Of a stretch of DNA of 64,000 bases, positions 52,396-62,132 are shown one piece after another (positions within the stretch are counted from its first letter, which is position 1; every line of letters starts with the position of its first letter). The stretch comes from Brevundimonas sp. (lineage in GTDB: Bacteria > Pseudomonadota > Alphaproteobacteria > Caulobacterales > Caulobacteraceae). The position numbers and the translations under genes are program-made. Location of the stretch: assembly GCA_027531145.1 (NCBI GenBank), contig JAPZRF010000016.1, positions 1-64,000 on the forward strand. The letters are read 5' to 3'. The notes beneath the pieces are model-generated. The model saw only the letters and a list, made by a program, of their open reading frames with translations, was not told where the DNA came from and searched no databases.

Positions 52396-52504
52396 GCCCC
52401 CGCCCCCTTGTGCGGCAAATCGGCCACACCCACCTTTGAGGTATCGCAAGGCGTCGCTCATGGGAGGGCGTCAGGCTGACCTCGATCCGCCGACAGGGGA
52501 TGAC

Positions 52505-55089
<2,585 letters not shown>

Positions 55090-55093
<4 letters not shown>

Positions 55094-55689
55094 GGAGGGG
55101 GGCGATTACTTTGATCGATCTCATAGCCAAGCCGCGCGAGTATAGCGTCAATCTCCCCGCGCAATCGCTTTAAGCGGAGCGTCTCACCGAATAGATACAA
55201 GACATCTTCGTTATAAACATAAACTCGGATCATCCGCTGTTCGGCGTCTGGCCCGATATCAATAGCGGCTTTGTGGCTCAGCGCGAGGTCCTGCAGCCAC
55301 CCGCCCTTTCCTCCATGATCGACGAGAGCCTTAAGATAGCGCTCATCAAAATGAGCCAGAGCGTTTCTGACTCCACGTCTTCGCATCTCAGTTAGGTCGA
55401 CGCCTTTACACCGATCTCGAATCTGACGAACGCGTTCCAATCTTAGATTTCTAAGTCTCGGGGCCTCCGATGCTCGGTGGCCGTCATCAAACAAACAAGC
55501 GTATGCCACCGCCTGACTCGAGCAGATGCGTTGAAGTGCTTCGGCTATCTCGCGCTGGCTTACGATGGCGTAGGGCGGTCCGGTGATTTCAGCACCAGGT
55601 CTATGGCTCATGACCAAGTTGAGGTTGAAATCCACTACTGCCAGCGCGTTGATGCCCGCTTGGGTTATTGGGGTCTGATCGACGGTCAT
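55090..55689 (-). CDS. HEPN-like protein of unknown function in a GC-poor patch
   Basis: A 199-residue, mostly helical protein. [20 protein letters not shown] contains an R-x4-H motif (R-N-A-L-A-H) as in HEPN ribonucleases. GC content is near 50% in sample lines at 55141-55260 against about 70% in neighbours, so recent transfer is likely. There is no recognised partner (no MNT nucleotidyltransferase, Cas or other defence gene) next to it. GAGAGAGG lies just upstream of the ATG. Function is unknown; an RNA-cutting role is only suggested by the motif. Confidence 0.7.
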
Positions 55690-55795
55690 AAGCCTCTCTC
55701 GCGTTCCTAGGCTAGCGTCTGCCTTTCGTCATGCTCCAGCAAGCCGCGTCCTGCCAGCGCAGAACCGGGGGACCCAGCGGCGCGCCGCCCCCTTT

Positions 55796-55840
55796 CCCTT
55801 CTCCCTGTGGGAGAAGGTGGCCCGAAGGGCCGGATGAGGG
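55796..55840 (+). repeat. REP-like element, copy 3
   Basis: Same unit as copies 1 and 2: a TTCTCCC-TGT-GGGAGAA hairpin, then GGCCC-GAA-GGGCC-like and GGATGAGGG. It stands alone here, without an inverted partner. Confidence 0.75.
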
Positions 55841-55909
55841 TCGGCGGGTGCAGTCGGCGTGAGCCGTCGCGCCGGCGACCCTCGCTGTCTTCAAGGGCGG
55901 AGCGCCACG

Positions 55910-56063
55910 CTCCTCCCCCGCGTGCGGGGGAGGGGGACCGCCGCAGGCGGTGGAGGGGGCGACCGCAAGCGCCGCGCCTGTCCTCGCCCCCTCCACCCTC
56001 CGTCGCCCTGCGGGCTCCGGACGGTCCCCCTCCCCCATACGCTGCACTATGGGGGAGGAGAGC
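55910..56063 (+). repeat. MITE-like palindromic element, copy A
   Basis: About 154 bases starting CTCCTCCCCCGCGTGCGGGG and ending CTATGGGGGAGGAGAGC, with an internal shared core (GGGGGCGACCGCAAGCGCCG). Both ends form hairpins. Copy B at 57518-57691 shares ends and core and differs in the part between the first hairpin and the core. No coding capacity. Confidence 0.8.
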
Positions 56064-56106
56064 GGGCCGCGGGCCCCTGCCACCTGCACCCCCCGCCCGG
56101 ATGCGC

Positions 56107-56112
56107 TATACT
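56107..56112 (+). promoter_or_regulatory. Candidate -10 box of the toxin-antitoxin pair
   Basis: TATACT stands seven bases before ATG 56119 and would set transcription to start at or next to that codon. No good -35 is visible. If right, the antitoxin message is leaderless. Confidence 0.4.
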
Positions 56113-56118
56113 CCCGAC

Positions 56119-56376
56119 ATGTCCTCCGCCCCCCTGCCCGAAACCCGCCTGGACGACGCGCTGGAACAGCTGGCGCGCGAGGGCGGGCCCGTGCCGGTGT
56201 CGCGGGGCGGGCGGACCGTGGCGGTGCTGATCACTCCGGCCGAGCTGGCGACCCTGGAAGACGCGCACGACGCGCGCGCCCTGCGCGACGCGATCGCGCG
56301 CGGACGAACCGGCGAGGCCGTCTCGCTGGAGGCCATGGCCGAGGATCTCGGCCTCGACCTGTCCGGCCCGTCCTGA
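56119..56376 (+). CDS. Phd/YefM-like antitoxin
   Basis: An 85-residue protein. The core ARE-GGPVPVSRGGRTVAVLITP and AELATLEDAHDARAL match the Phd/YefM antitoxin fold, which binds DNA with its N-terminal part and the toxin with its acidic C-terminal tail (SLEAMAEDLGLDLSG). The start may also be ATG 56101. It is followed 38 bases later by a RelE-type gene of equal length. Autoregulation of the operon is expected from the family. Confidence 0.85.
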   Translation: MSSAPLPETRLDDALEQLAREGGPVPVSRGGRTVAVLITPAELATLEDAHDARALRDAIARGRTGEAVSLEAMAEDLGLDLSGPS

Positions 56377-56414
56377 GCGGGCCATGCGACGGGCCTGGCC
56401 GGGGGGGCAAGGTC

Positions 56415-56672
56415 ATGAGCTGGCGCGTGGAGCTGGAAAGGGCGGCTCAGAAGGGCCTTCGCAACCTGCCGCCGGACGCGCAGCGTCGCGTGCTTCTGGC
56501 GTTGCGGGACCTCGCCGCCGATCCCCTCTCCGCCCGTAACGTCAAGGCCCTGGTGGATCGGCGCGGCTTCCGGCTGAGGGTCGGCGATTACCGCGCCCTC
56601 TACGTTCTTCACCCCGAGGACCGAGTCATCAGCGTCGAGAAGATCGGCCAGCGAGGCGACTTCTACGACTAA
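56415..56672 (+). CDS. RelE/ParE superfamily toxin
   Basis: An 85-residue protein: WRVELERAAQKGLRNLPPDAQ at the start, a middle FRLRVGDYRALYVLHPEDRV, and the terminal SVEKIGQRGDFYD. These are the beta-sheet and Arg positions of the RelE fold; the GDYRALY motif with its Arg is the usual catalytic region of mRNA-cleaving members. RelE rather than ParE is favoured by the short length and the YR motif, but not proven. It forms a pair with the upstream antitoxin. Confidence 0.87.
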   Translation: MSWRVELERAAQKGLRNLPPDAQRRVLLALRDLAADPLSARNVKALVDRRGFRLRVGDYRALYVLHPEDRVISVEKIGQRGDFYD

Positions 56673-56732
56673 CCCATTCCGGTGCCACCCGCCTCCCTCG
56701 AAGCCAACCGCCGCGTCGCGCGTTTCCCCGCC

Positions 56733-56984
56733 ATGACCGACGACGCCCCCGCCTCCCCGGCCTCGCCCCAGGCCCCACCGAACGCCCCCCAGCACGCCCG
56801 CCTCGACCTGCAGGCCGGGCCTGTGTCGCTGGCCATGGAGGTGCGGGTCACGCCCGGGGGTCTGCTGGCCATCGGCGGGCTGGTCAGCGGCATCCTGCTG
56901 TCCACCGCCGTGCTGGTGTGGAGCGCCACCGCCGCACCGCGTCGCCATCCCCTCGCCTGGAACCTCGGCCGCCGGGTCGGCTAG
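56733..56984 (+). CDS. Unidentified 83-residue single-pass membrane protein
   Basis: A small protein beginning MTDDAPASPASPQAPPNAPQ (Pro/Ala-rich) with one hydrophobic helix near residues 48-70 (GGLLAIGGLVSGILLSTAVLV) and a basic C-terminus. ATG 56733 is taken over GTG 56682. I do not recognise the family, and the gene may not be conserved. It lies between the toxin and the DUF188 gene. Confidence 0.5.
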   Translation: MTDDAPASPASPQAPPNAPQHARLDLQAGPVSLAMEVRVTPGGLLAIGGLVSGILLSTAVLVWSATAAPRRHPLAWNLGRRVG

Positions 56985-57061
56985 TCGCCACGCGGCGGCG
57001 TCCGGGACGACAAGGGCCGCGGCGTCTTGATCCCGCGACCCTCAGGCGCCCATTAGGGCCC

Positions 57062-57511
57062 ATGCACATCCTCTACATCGACGCCGACGCCTGTCCCGTG
57101 AAGGAAGAGTGCTTCCGGGTGGCGGAGCGGGTCGGGTTCCGGGCGGTGGTGGTGTCGAACGGCTGGATCAACCTGCGCCGCACCCCCTTCATCGAACAGG
57201 TGGTGGTCGACGAGGGCCCGGATATGGCCGATGACTGGATCGCCGAACGGGCGGGGCCGGGCGATATCGTGGTGACCTCGGACATCCCCTTGGCCGACCG
57301 CTGCCTCAAGGCGGGTGCCCAGGCGCTGCGGCCCAATGGCGAGGCCTTCTCCCCGGACTCGATCGGATCGGCCCTGGCCGGGCGGATGGTGGGCGAGCAT
57401 CTGCGCTCGATGGGCGCCCTGACCTGGGGCCCGCCGCCGTTCGGCCCGCGCGACCGCTCGGCCTTCCTGCAGGCCCTGGACCGGGCCGTAGTCGTGGCGA
57501 GGCGGGCCTGA
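57062..57511 (+). CDS. YaiI/YqxD (DUF188) family protein
   Basis: A 149-residue protein with the family start ILYIDADACPVKEECFRVAE and later DIVVTSDIPLADRCLKAGAQ. The Asp residues in IDADACPVK and VTSDIPLA suggest a PIN-like metal site, but no biochemical role is established. Length is standard. It ends six bases before the MITE-like element B. Confidence 0.93.
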   Translation: MHILYIDADACPVKEECFRVAERVGFRAVVVSNGWINLRRTPFIEQVVVDEGPDMADDWIAERAGPGDIVVTSDIPLADRCLKAGAQALRPNGEAFSPDSIGSALAGRMVGEHLRSMGALTWGPPPFGPRDRSAFLQALDRAVVVARRA

Positions 57512-57517
57512 AGAGCT

Positions 57518-57691
57518 CTCCTCCCCCGCGTGCGGGGGAGGGGGACCGCCCCCGGGTCTCGCCGAAGGCGAGCCCGAGGACAGGCTCCGCGGTGGTGGGG
57601 GCGACCGCAAGCGCCGCGCCTGAACTCGCCCCCTCCACCATGCTGCGCATCGTCCCCCTCCCCCATACGCTTCGCTATGGGGGAGGAGAGC
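57518..57691 (+). repeat. MITE-like palindromic element, copy B
   Basis: About 174 bases sharing with copy A the hairpin start, the core GGGGGCGACCGCAAGCGCCG and the terminal CTATGGGGGAGGAGAGC; a block of about 40 bases differs after the first hairpin. The outer ends AGCTCTCCTCCCCC and GGGGGAGGAGAGCT are inverted repeats. It may act as a terminator between the convergent genes. Confidence 0.8.
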
Positions 57692-57698
57692 TAACGCC

Positions 57699-58475
57699 CT
57701 ACCCCCGCACCAACCCCACCAGCCGCGCCACCTCGGCGCTGGCGGGATCGAACAGGGGATCGAGCACGGTGAAGTGGTTCAGGCCCTCCAGCGCGGCGTA
57801 GCGAGTGTCCACGCCGCCGGCACCCCAGGCCGCGGCCATGTCGAGCGACTGGCGCAGGAACTCCGCGCTCTCATCGCCGCCCACACGGCAGTCCAGCATG
57901 GTCCCGGCCGGCGGGCTGCGGAAACGGGGCGACAGGACTCGGGCGGTCGGGGCGTCGAGCCGCAGGCCGGCGTTCAGGCGGGTCTCCACGAGCGGCTCCA
58001 GCTCGAACACGCCACTGTAGGCGACGGCGCGATCCACCCGGCTCTCCGCCAGCAGCCAGGCGGCCATATGGCCGCCGGCCGAGTGGCCGAACACCAGCGC
58101 CGGGGCCGCGACCTCGCGCACCAGCAGATCCACCGCCGCGGTCACCTGGGCGAGGATCTCCGCCAGGGTCACGTCAGGACAGAGGTCGTAGGAGGGGATG
58201 GCGAGGCTGACGCCGTGGGCGTTGAGCGCCGGGGCGAGGCCCGAGAACCAGCCCTTGTCCAGCGCCTGCCAGTAGCCGCCGTGCAGGAACACCGCCAGCG
58301 GCGCGCCCTCCCCGGCGGCAAACAGGTCCAGCCGGTGACGCGGCCCGGGCCCGTAGGCCAGCCCGACCGGCGGCGTCGCCGCCCGCGCCGCCGCGGCACT
58401 TTCCTGCCAGCGGGCGAAGGTCAGCGGATGGTCCGGCACGCGCGCCCGGTTGTCGTATTCGGCGTCAAGGCTCAT
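57699..58475 (-). CDS. Alpha/beta hydrolase (kynurenine-formamidase-like)
   Basis: A 258-residue hydrolase. The oxyanion motif is LAVFLHGGYWQALDKGWFSG, the nucleophile elbow is FGHSAGGHMAAWLL, and the catalytic His is in LEGLNHFTVLDP. HGGYW and the lack of a signal peptide fit kynurenine formamidase (AFMID/esterase) relatives. No other tryptophan-degradation gene is adjacent, so the substrate stays open. ATG 58475 is chosen; the open frame upstream of it passes through an inverted-repeat region. Confidence 0.87.
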   Translation of the reverse strand: MSLDAEYDNRARVPDHPLTFARWQESAAAARAATPPVGLAYGPGPRHRLDLFAAGEGAPLAVFLHGGYWQALDKGWFSGLAPALNAHGVSLAIPSYDLCPDVTLAEILAQVTAAVDLLVREVAAPALVFGHSAGGHMAAWLLAESRVDRAVAYSGVFELEPLVETRLNAGLRLDAPTARVLSPRFRSPPAGTMLDCRVGGDESAEFLRQSLDMAAAWGAGGVDTRYAALEGLNHFTVLDPLFDPASAEVARLVGLVRG

Positions 58476-58485
58476 GAGGGGTAGT

Positions 58486-58564
58486 CGGTAGGGGTAGGCC
58501 GTAGGGATGGGGCACCAGCGTTTGGCGGCTGCTCTTCCTACCCTACCCCTACCGCCTACCCCTA
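58486..58564. repeat. Inverted repeat between two divergent genes
   Basis: CGGTAGGGGTAGG (58486-58498) is exactly complementary to CCTACCCCTACCG (58542-58554), and a second overlapping match reaches 58564. It fills most of the gap between the hydrolase and the RAM-domain gene. It could be an operator or a mobile remnant; no T-run is present. Confidence 0.7.
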
Positions 58565-58587
58565 ACGACTCGCCGGAGGAGCCCGCC

Positions 58588-58845
58588 ATGATGACCGCCA
58601 TCTTCGTCTTCCTGAAATGCGAGCTGGGCCACGCCAATGACGTGGCCGCCGACATCGTCGACCACGTCGAGCATGTGTCGGAAGTCTATTCGACCTCGGG
58701 CCAGTACGACCTGCTGGCCAAGTTCCAGCTGCCAAAGGACATGGACATCGGCACCTTCGTGACGCGGCAGGTGCAGACCCGGCCGCACATCCGCGACACC
58801 TTCACCGTCATCACCTTCTCGCCCTTCCTGCCGTCGAGAGCGTGA
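58588..58845 (+). CDS. Stand-alone Lrp/AsnC ligand-binding (RAM) domain protein
   Basis: An 85-residue protein that is only the RAM domain of Lrp/AsnC regulators: MMTAIFVFLKCELGHANDVA, SEVYSTSGQYDLLAKFQLP and a terminal TFTVITFSPFLP. There is no DNA-binding helix-turn-helix. GGAGGA lies seven bases before the ATG. It may modulate a full-length Lrp-type protein or bind an amino acid. Confidence 0.93.
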   Translation: MMTAIFVFLKCELGHANDVAADIVDHVEHVSEVYSTSGQYDLLAKFQLPKDMDIGTFVTRQVQTRPHIRDTFTVITFSPFLPSRA

Positions 58846-58867
58846 ACCGGGACTGAAGGGGCGCGCC

Positions 58868-59620
58868 TTGACAGCGCAGCCTCTGGCGGGCGCGGCGGAC
58901 GGACCCCATGCTCGGAAGATGAGCTCGCCCTTTCCCCTGCAGCGCCTGTCCGGCGGCCGCCGACGACCCCGGGGCGACGGGGCGTGGCCGGGCCTTCTGT
59001 TGGCGGCGCTGTTCGCGGCGGTGGCCGGCTGGCAGATCCGGAGCGGGGCGGGGCCGATCCCCTGGGCCCTGTCGGCCCAGACCCTTGCCGAGGGACGCTA
59101 CGACACCCTGCTGACCCATATGGTCAGCCATGCGGGCCTGCTGCATCTGGGGTTCAACAGCCTGGCCCTGCTGACCCTCAGCCCTCCGGTGGTACGGGCG
59201 CTGCGGCGCGGACCGGCGCGCAGCCCGATGCTCCTGCGCTACGGCCTGCTGTTCCTTATCGGCGGCCTCTGCGCCGCCGGCCTGTTCCTCGCCCTCAATC
59301 CGGGAGAGACGACGCCGATGCTGGGCGCCTCCGGTGCCATCTGCGCCTTCTGGGGGCTGGTGGCGCGGCTGGACCCGGCCGGAGGCCCGGACCCGGCGAT
59401 CTGGTCGCGCCACGCCCGCGGCGTGATCCAGGGCTTCGCCCTCAGCAACCTGGTGCTGGCGCTGCTCATCAACGGCCCGATCGCGGCTACGGGCGGCAGC
59501 GGCGGCATCGCCTGGGAGGCGCACCTCGGGGGCTTCCTGTTCGGCCTGCTGCTCGGGCCTCTGTTCCTGCCGCAGCCGCCGCCACCGCCGCCCTTGGGGC
59601 CGTGGGGGCCGCGGACTTGA
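58868..59620 (+). CDS. Rhomboid family intramembrane serine protease
   Basis: A 250-residue membrane protein with about six helices. The catalytic Ser is in MLGASGAICAFWGLV (GxSG) and the His in WEAHLGGFLFGLLLG; the earlier SHAGLLHLGFNSLALLTL carries the conserved HxxxN-type block. Rhomboids cut membrane-embedded substrates. The start is between TTG 58868, preceded by AAGGGG, and ATG 58919, which lacks a good site; the first is chosen with moderate trust. The Pro-rich C-terminus (PQPPPPPPLG) is odd. Confidence 0.88.
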   Translation: MTAQPLAGAADGPHARKMSSPFPLQRLSGGRRRPRGDGAWPGLLLAALFAAVAGWQIRSGAGPIPWALSAQTLAEGRYDTLLTHMVSHAGLLHLGFNSLALLTLSPPVVRALRRGPARSPMLLRYGLLFLIGGLCAAGLFLALNPGETTPMLGASGAICAFWGLVARLDPAGGPDPAIWSRHARGVIQGFALSNLVLALLINGPIAATGGSGGIAWEAHLGGFLFGLLLGPLFLPQPPPPPPLGPWGPRT

Positions 59621-59626
59621 GCGGCG

Positions 59627-59860
59627 TCAGTTGGGCCGGTAGCTGCCGCCGCGAATGACGCACACATTGTCCGCGCGCGCCTGGCCCGTGTAAGCACCAC
59701 TGCGCGGCTGCAGGATGCCATCGCGTGCGCGGCACTCGGCCTCGTAGGCCTCGAGATCCTGCTGGTACCGGCTGGGACCGCCGGCGGTGGCGCAGGCGGC
59801 CAGCAGCGTTGCCAGCAGCGGCAGGGCGGCAAGGACGACGGTCAGGCGGGAACGGGTCAT
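59627..59860 (-). CDS. Small lipoprotein of unknown function
   Basis: A 77-residue protein with a lipoprotein signal (VVLAALPLLATLLAAC, Cys about 22) and a short mature part containing three further Cys-rich-neighbour blocks (YEAECRARDGILQP and ADNVCVIRGGSY). The family is not recognised; it looks like one of the small lipoproteins common next to flagellar or envelope genes. It lies between the rhomboid and flhB, on the same strand as flhB. Confidence 0.72.
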   Translation of the reverse strand: MTRSRLTVVLAALPLLATLLAACATAGGPSRYQQDLEAYEAECRARDGILQPRSGAYTGQARADNVCVIRGGSYRPN

Positions 59861-59895
59861 GGCTCTCCTCCTTCAGGGGCGAGCCAGTCTATCAT

Positions 59896-60975
59896 CTATC
59901 GGCGTCGCGCGCGCTTCTGCAGAACGAAGCCGATGACCTTGGCCACGGCCTCGAAATGGACCCTTGGGATGACGTCGTCGACCTCCACCGAGGCGTAGAG
60001 GCCCCGGGCCAGCGGCACGTTCTCGACGATCTCGACATTGTGCTCCCGGGCCACCTCCCGGATCTTCAGGGCGAGGGTGTCGACGCCCTTGGCCACGCAC
60101 ACCGGGGCCCCGTCGCCCATCTCCGGATTGTAGCGCAGCGCCACTGAATAGTGGGTCGGGTTGGTAACCACCACCGTCGCCGTCGGGATCGCCTGCATCA
60201 TACGTCGCCGGCCGCGCTGGATACGGATCTGCCGCAGCTTCGCCTTCACATGCGGATCGCCCTCGGTCTGCTTGAACTCCTCCTTCAGCTCATGGGTGGT
60301 CATCCGCATGCGCTTGGCGAAGCGCATCTTCTGCCAGAGGTAGTCAGCGCCCGAGGCGAGGGCGAGGAAGACGAGGGTGGCGACCAGCAGCCCAAGCGCC
60401 AGATCGCGCACCAGCGGCAGTATGGCCGCCGGACCCATCGCCGCGAGGCTCTCCAGCTCGCGGATGTGGGGCCGCAGCACGAACCAGCAGACCAAGGCGA
60501 TCGCGATCAGCTTGAGGAGAGTCTTGATGAACTGAACCAGGCCGTCGGGGCCGAAGATTCGCTTGAAGCCCTCGATCGGATTGATCTTCTCCAGCTTGGG
60601 CTTGAGCTTCTCGCCGCTGAAGATCAGGCCCGACTGGATCAGATGACCGCCTGCGCCGCCGATCATGGTGGCGACCATCACGGCGGCCATGATCGGGGCG
60701 GCGATCCAGATACCCTTGGCGGCGATCTCGATGCCGGCACCGGCGTCGAAACCGCCCGTCAGTTCGTGCGGACTCTCGATGAAGACGACCATCTGCCCGG
60801 CCATCCGCCCGGCAAACCATCCGCCGAGGCTGAGCACCACTGCGGCCCCGCCCAGCAGGGCGAGGGTCGAGCCCACATCCTGCGACTTGGCCACGTCCCC
60901 CTTGAGACGGGCCTCCTCGAGTTTTCGTGGGGTCGCCTCTTCTGTCTTGGACTCGGGATCGGTACCCTCAGCCAC
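59896..60975 (-). CDS. flhB: Flagellar export protein FlhB
   Basis: A 359-residue component of the flagellar type III export gate. The N-terminal EGTDPESKTEEATPRKLEEARLKG is the family start, four hydrophobic segments follow, and the autocleavage site NPTH occurs in VVVTNPTHYSVALRY. It controls the switch from rod-hook to filament substrates. GTG 60975 is chosen over a TTG 15 bases earlier because GGGAGG stands five bases before it. It overlaps the fliR stop by eight bases. Confidence 0.97.
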   Translation of the reverse strand: MAEGTDPESKTEEATPRKLEEARLKGDVAKSQDVGSTLALLGGAAVVLSLGGWFAGRMAGQMVVFIESPHELTGGFDAGAGIEIAAKGIWIAAPIMAAVMVATMIGGAGGHLIQSGLIFSGEKLKPKLEKINPIEGFKRIFGPDGLVQFIKTLLKLIAIALVCWFVLRPHIRELESLAAMGPAAILPLVRDLALGLLVATLVFLALASGADYLWQKMRFAKRMRMTTHELKEEFKQTEGDPHVKAKLRQIRIQRGRRRMMQAIPTATVVVTNPTHYSVALRYNPEMGDGAPVCVAKGVDTLALKIREVAREHNVEIVENVPLARGLYASVEVDDVIPRVHFEAVAKVIGFVLQKRARRR

Positions 60976-61738
60976 CGGAGCCTCCCGCAAACAGCCCCGC
61001 CATGGTGCGGTAGCGATCGATGAAGACGGTCCCGATCACCCCGAGGCTCAGGGCGAAGATCGACAGGCCGAACAGGACGTTCAGCGGCGTCGAGACGAAG
61101 AAGACCTGGAACTGCGGCATGATCCGCCCGACCAGCCCGGTCGCGAGGTTGAAAATGATCGAGAAGACGATCACCGGTGCCGCCAGCTGCACCCCCAGCA
61201 GAAAGCTGCCGGAGACAGTGCGGATGGCCAGGGTGGTGAAGTCCTCGATCACCAGCGGGGCCGCCGGCCGCACCACGTCATAGGAGCCGAGCAGCCCGGC
61301 GATGAACAGGTGATGGGTGTTGGTTGCGAAGATCATGGCCACCCCGAACAGGGTCAGAAAGGCCGCCAGGGTCGTGGCCGGCTGGGCCTGCAGCGGGTTG
61401 GCAGTCTGGGCGAAACTTAGCGTGGTCTGCAGCGACATCACCTCGCCCGCCGTAGACAGGGCCGCCATCAGCAGGCGCAGCAGGAAGCCGATCATCAGCC
61501 CGGTGGTGACCTCGCGGATCAGCCAGCCGACCATGCCGCCGAGGCTCACGGGCAGGGCCGGCAGGCTACCGGCGACCATTGGCCAGAGGGCGAGGGACAG
61601 GACCAGCGCCAGCGACAGGCGGATGCGCGGGGAAACATAGGCTTCGCCGAAGCCCGGCAGCAGCATCAGGATGGCACCGATGCGGGCGAAGATCAGCGCG
61701 CCGGCCCAGACCTGATCGGCGGTGGCGAAGGCGTTCAC
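60968..61738 (-). CDS. fliR: Flagellar export protein FliR
   Basis: A 256-residue integral membrane protein of the export gate with about six helices. ALIFARIGAILMLLPGFGEAYV and the later GEVMSLQTTLSFAQTANPLQ are typical FliR blocks. It follows fliQ with a three-base gap and overlaps flhB, so the three genes are one translation unit. Confidence 0.95.
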   Translation of the reverse strand: MNAFATADQVWAGALIFARIGAILMLLPGFGEAYVSPRIRLSLALVLSLALWPMVAGSLPALPVSLGGMVGWLIREVTTGLMIGFLLRLLMAALSTAGEVMSLQTTLSFAQTANPLQAQPATTLAAFLTLFGVAMIFATNTHHLFIAGLLGSYDVVRPAAPLVIEDFTTLAIRTVSGSFLLGVQLAAPVIVFSIIFNLATGLVGRIMPQFQVFFVSTPLNVLFGLSIFALSLGVIGTVFIDRYRTMAGLFAGGSGG

Positions 61739-61741
61739 GCC

Positions 61742-62005
61742 CTACATGCCCGAGATGCGGGCCGCGATCTCGCGCATGAAGCTCCCGAGCAGCGCCCCCA
61801 TCAACGGCAGGAACAACAGGATCGAGACGAAGATGGCCAGGATCTTGGGCGCATAGATCAGGGTTTGTTCCTGGATCTGGGTCAGGGCCTGGAACAGGCC
61901 GATCACCACACCGACGGCCAGGCCGACGAGGAGCACCGGCGCGCATAGCTGGATGGTGAGCCAGAGCGCATCGCGCCCGACGTCCAGAACCTCCGCGCCG
62001 CTCAT
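61742..62005 (-). CDS. fliQ: Flagellar export protein FliQ
   Basis: An 87-residue protein with two transmembrane helices. VGRDALWLTIQLCAPVLLVG and FQALTQIQEQTLIYAPKILA are the conserved FliQ helices. First gene of the fliQ-fliR-flhB unit. A CtrA-like box and a strong hairpin lie in the 128 bases upstream. Confidence 0.96.
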   Translation of the reverse strand: MSGAEVLDVGRDALWLTIQLCAPVLLVGLAVGVVIGLFQALTQIQEQTLIYAPKILAIFVSILLFLPLMGALLGSFMREIAARISGM

Positions 62006-62020
62006 GAAACACTCCCAACC

Positions 62021-62047
62021 CCCGGTGGCGACGCCGTCGCCACCGGG
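62021..62047. promoter_or_regulatory. Perfect 13-base inverted repeat in the fliQ leader region
   Basis: CCCGGTGGCGACG and CGTCGCCACCGGG flank a single C. It lies between the CtrA-like box and the fliQ start. It may be an operator for a flagellar regulator such as FlbD, or a hairpin that tunes translation. Confidence 0.7.
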
Positions 62048-62064
62048 CAGAAAATGCCGGGGCC

Positions 62065-62083
62065 GTGGTTAACAGGGCCCTAA
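62065..62083 (-). promoter_or_regulatory. CtrA-like binding site upstream of fliQ
   Basis: On the minus strand the site reads TTAG, seven bases, TTAACCAC, one mismatch from TTAA-N7-TTAA. It lies 60-78 bases upstream of the fliQ start, as expected for an early flagellar promoter of the Caulobacter type. The same TTAACCAC occurs upstream of fliI. Confidence 0.68.
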
Positions 62084-62132
62084 CCGGGCTGGCGCGGCCC
62101 TTGCGGCTTCAGGCGTGAAGGACCCGCACGCC

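Larger units (their letters stand above)
55690..56118. other. 429-base intergenic region holding repeats
   Basis: No gene is supported. The stretch contains the REP-like copy 3 (55796-55840) and the MITE-like element A (55910-56063), and ends in a TATACT possible -10 box for the antitoxin gene. Short frames here are Pro/Arg-rich shadows of the repeats. Confidence 0.65.
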
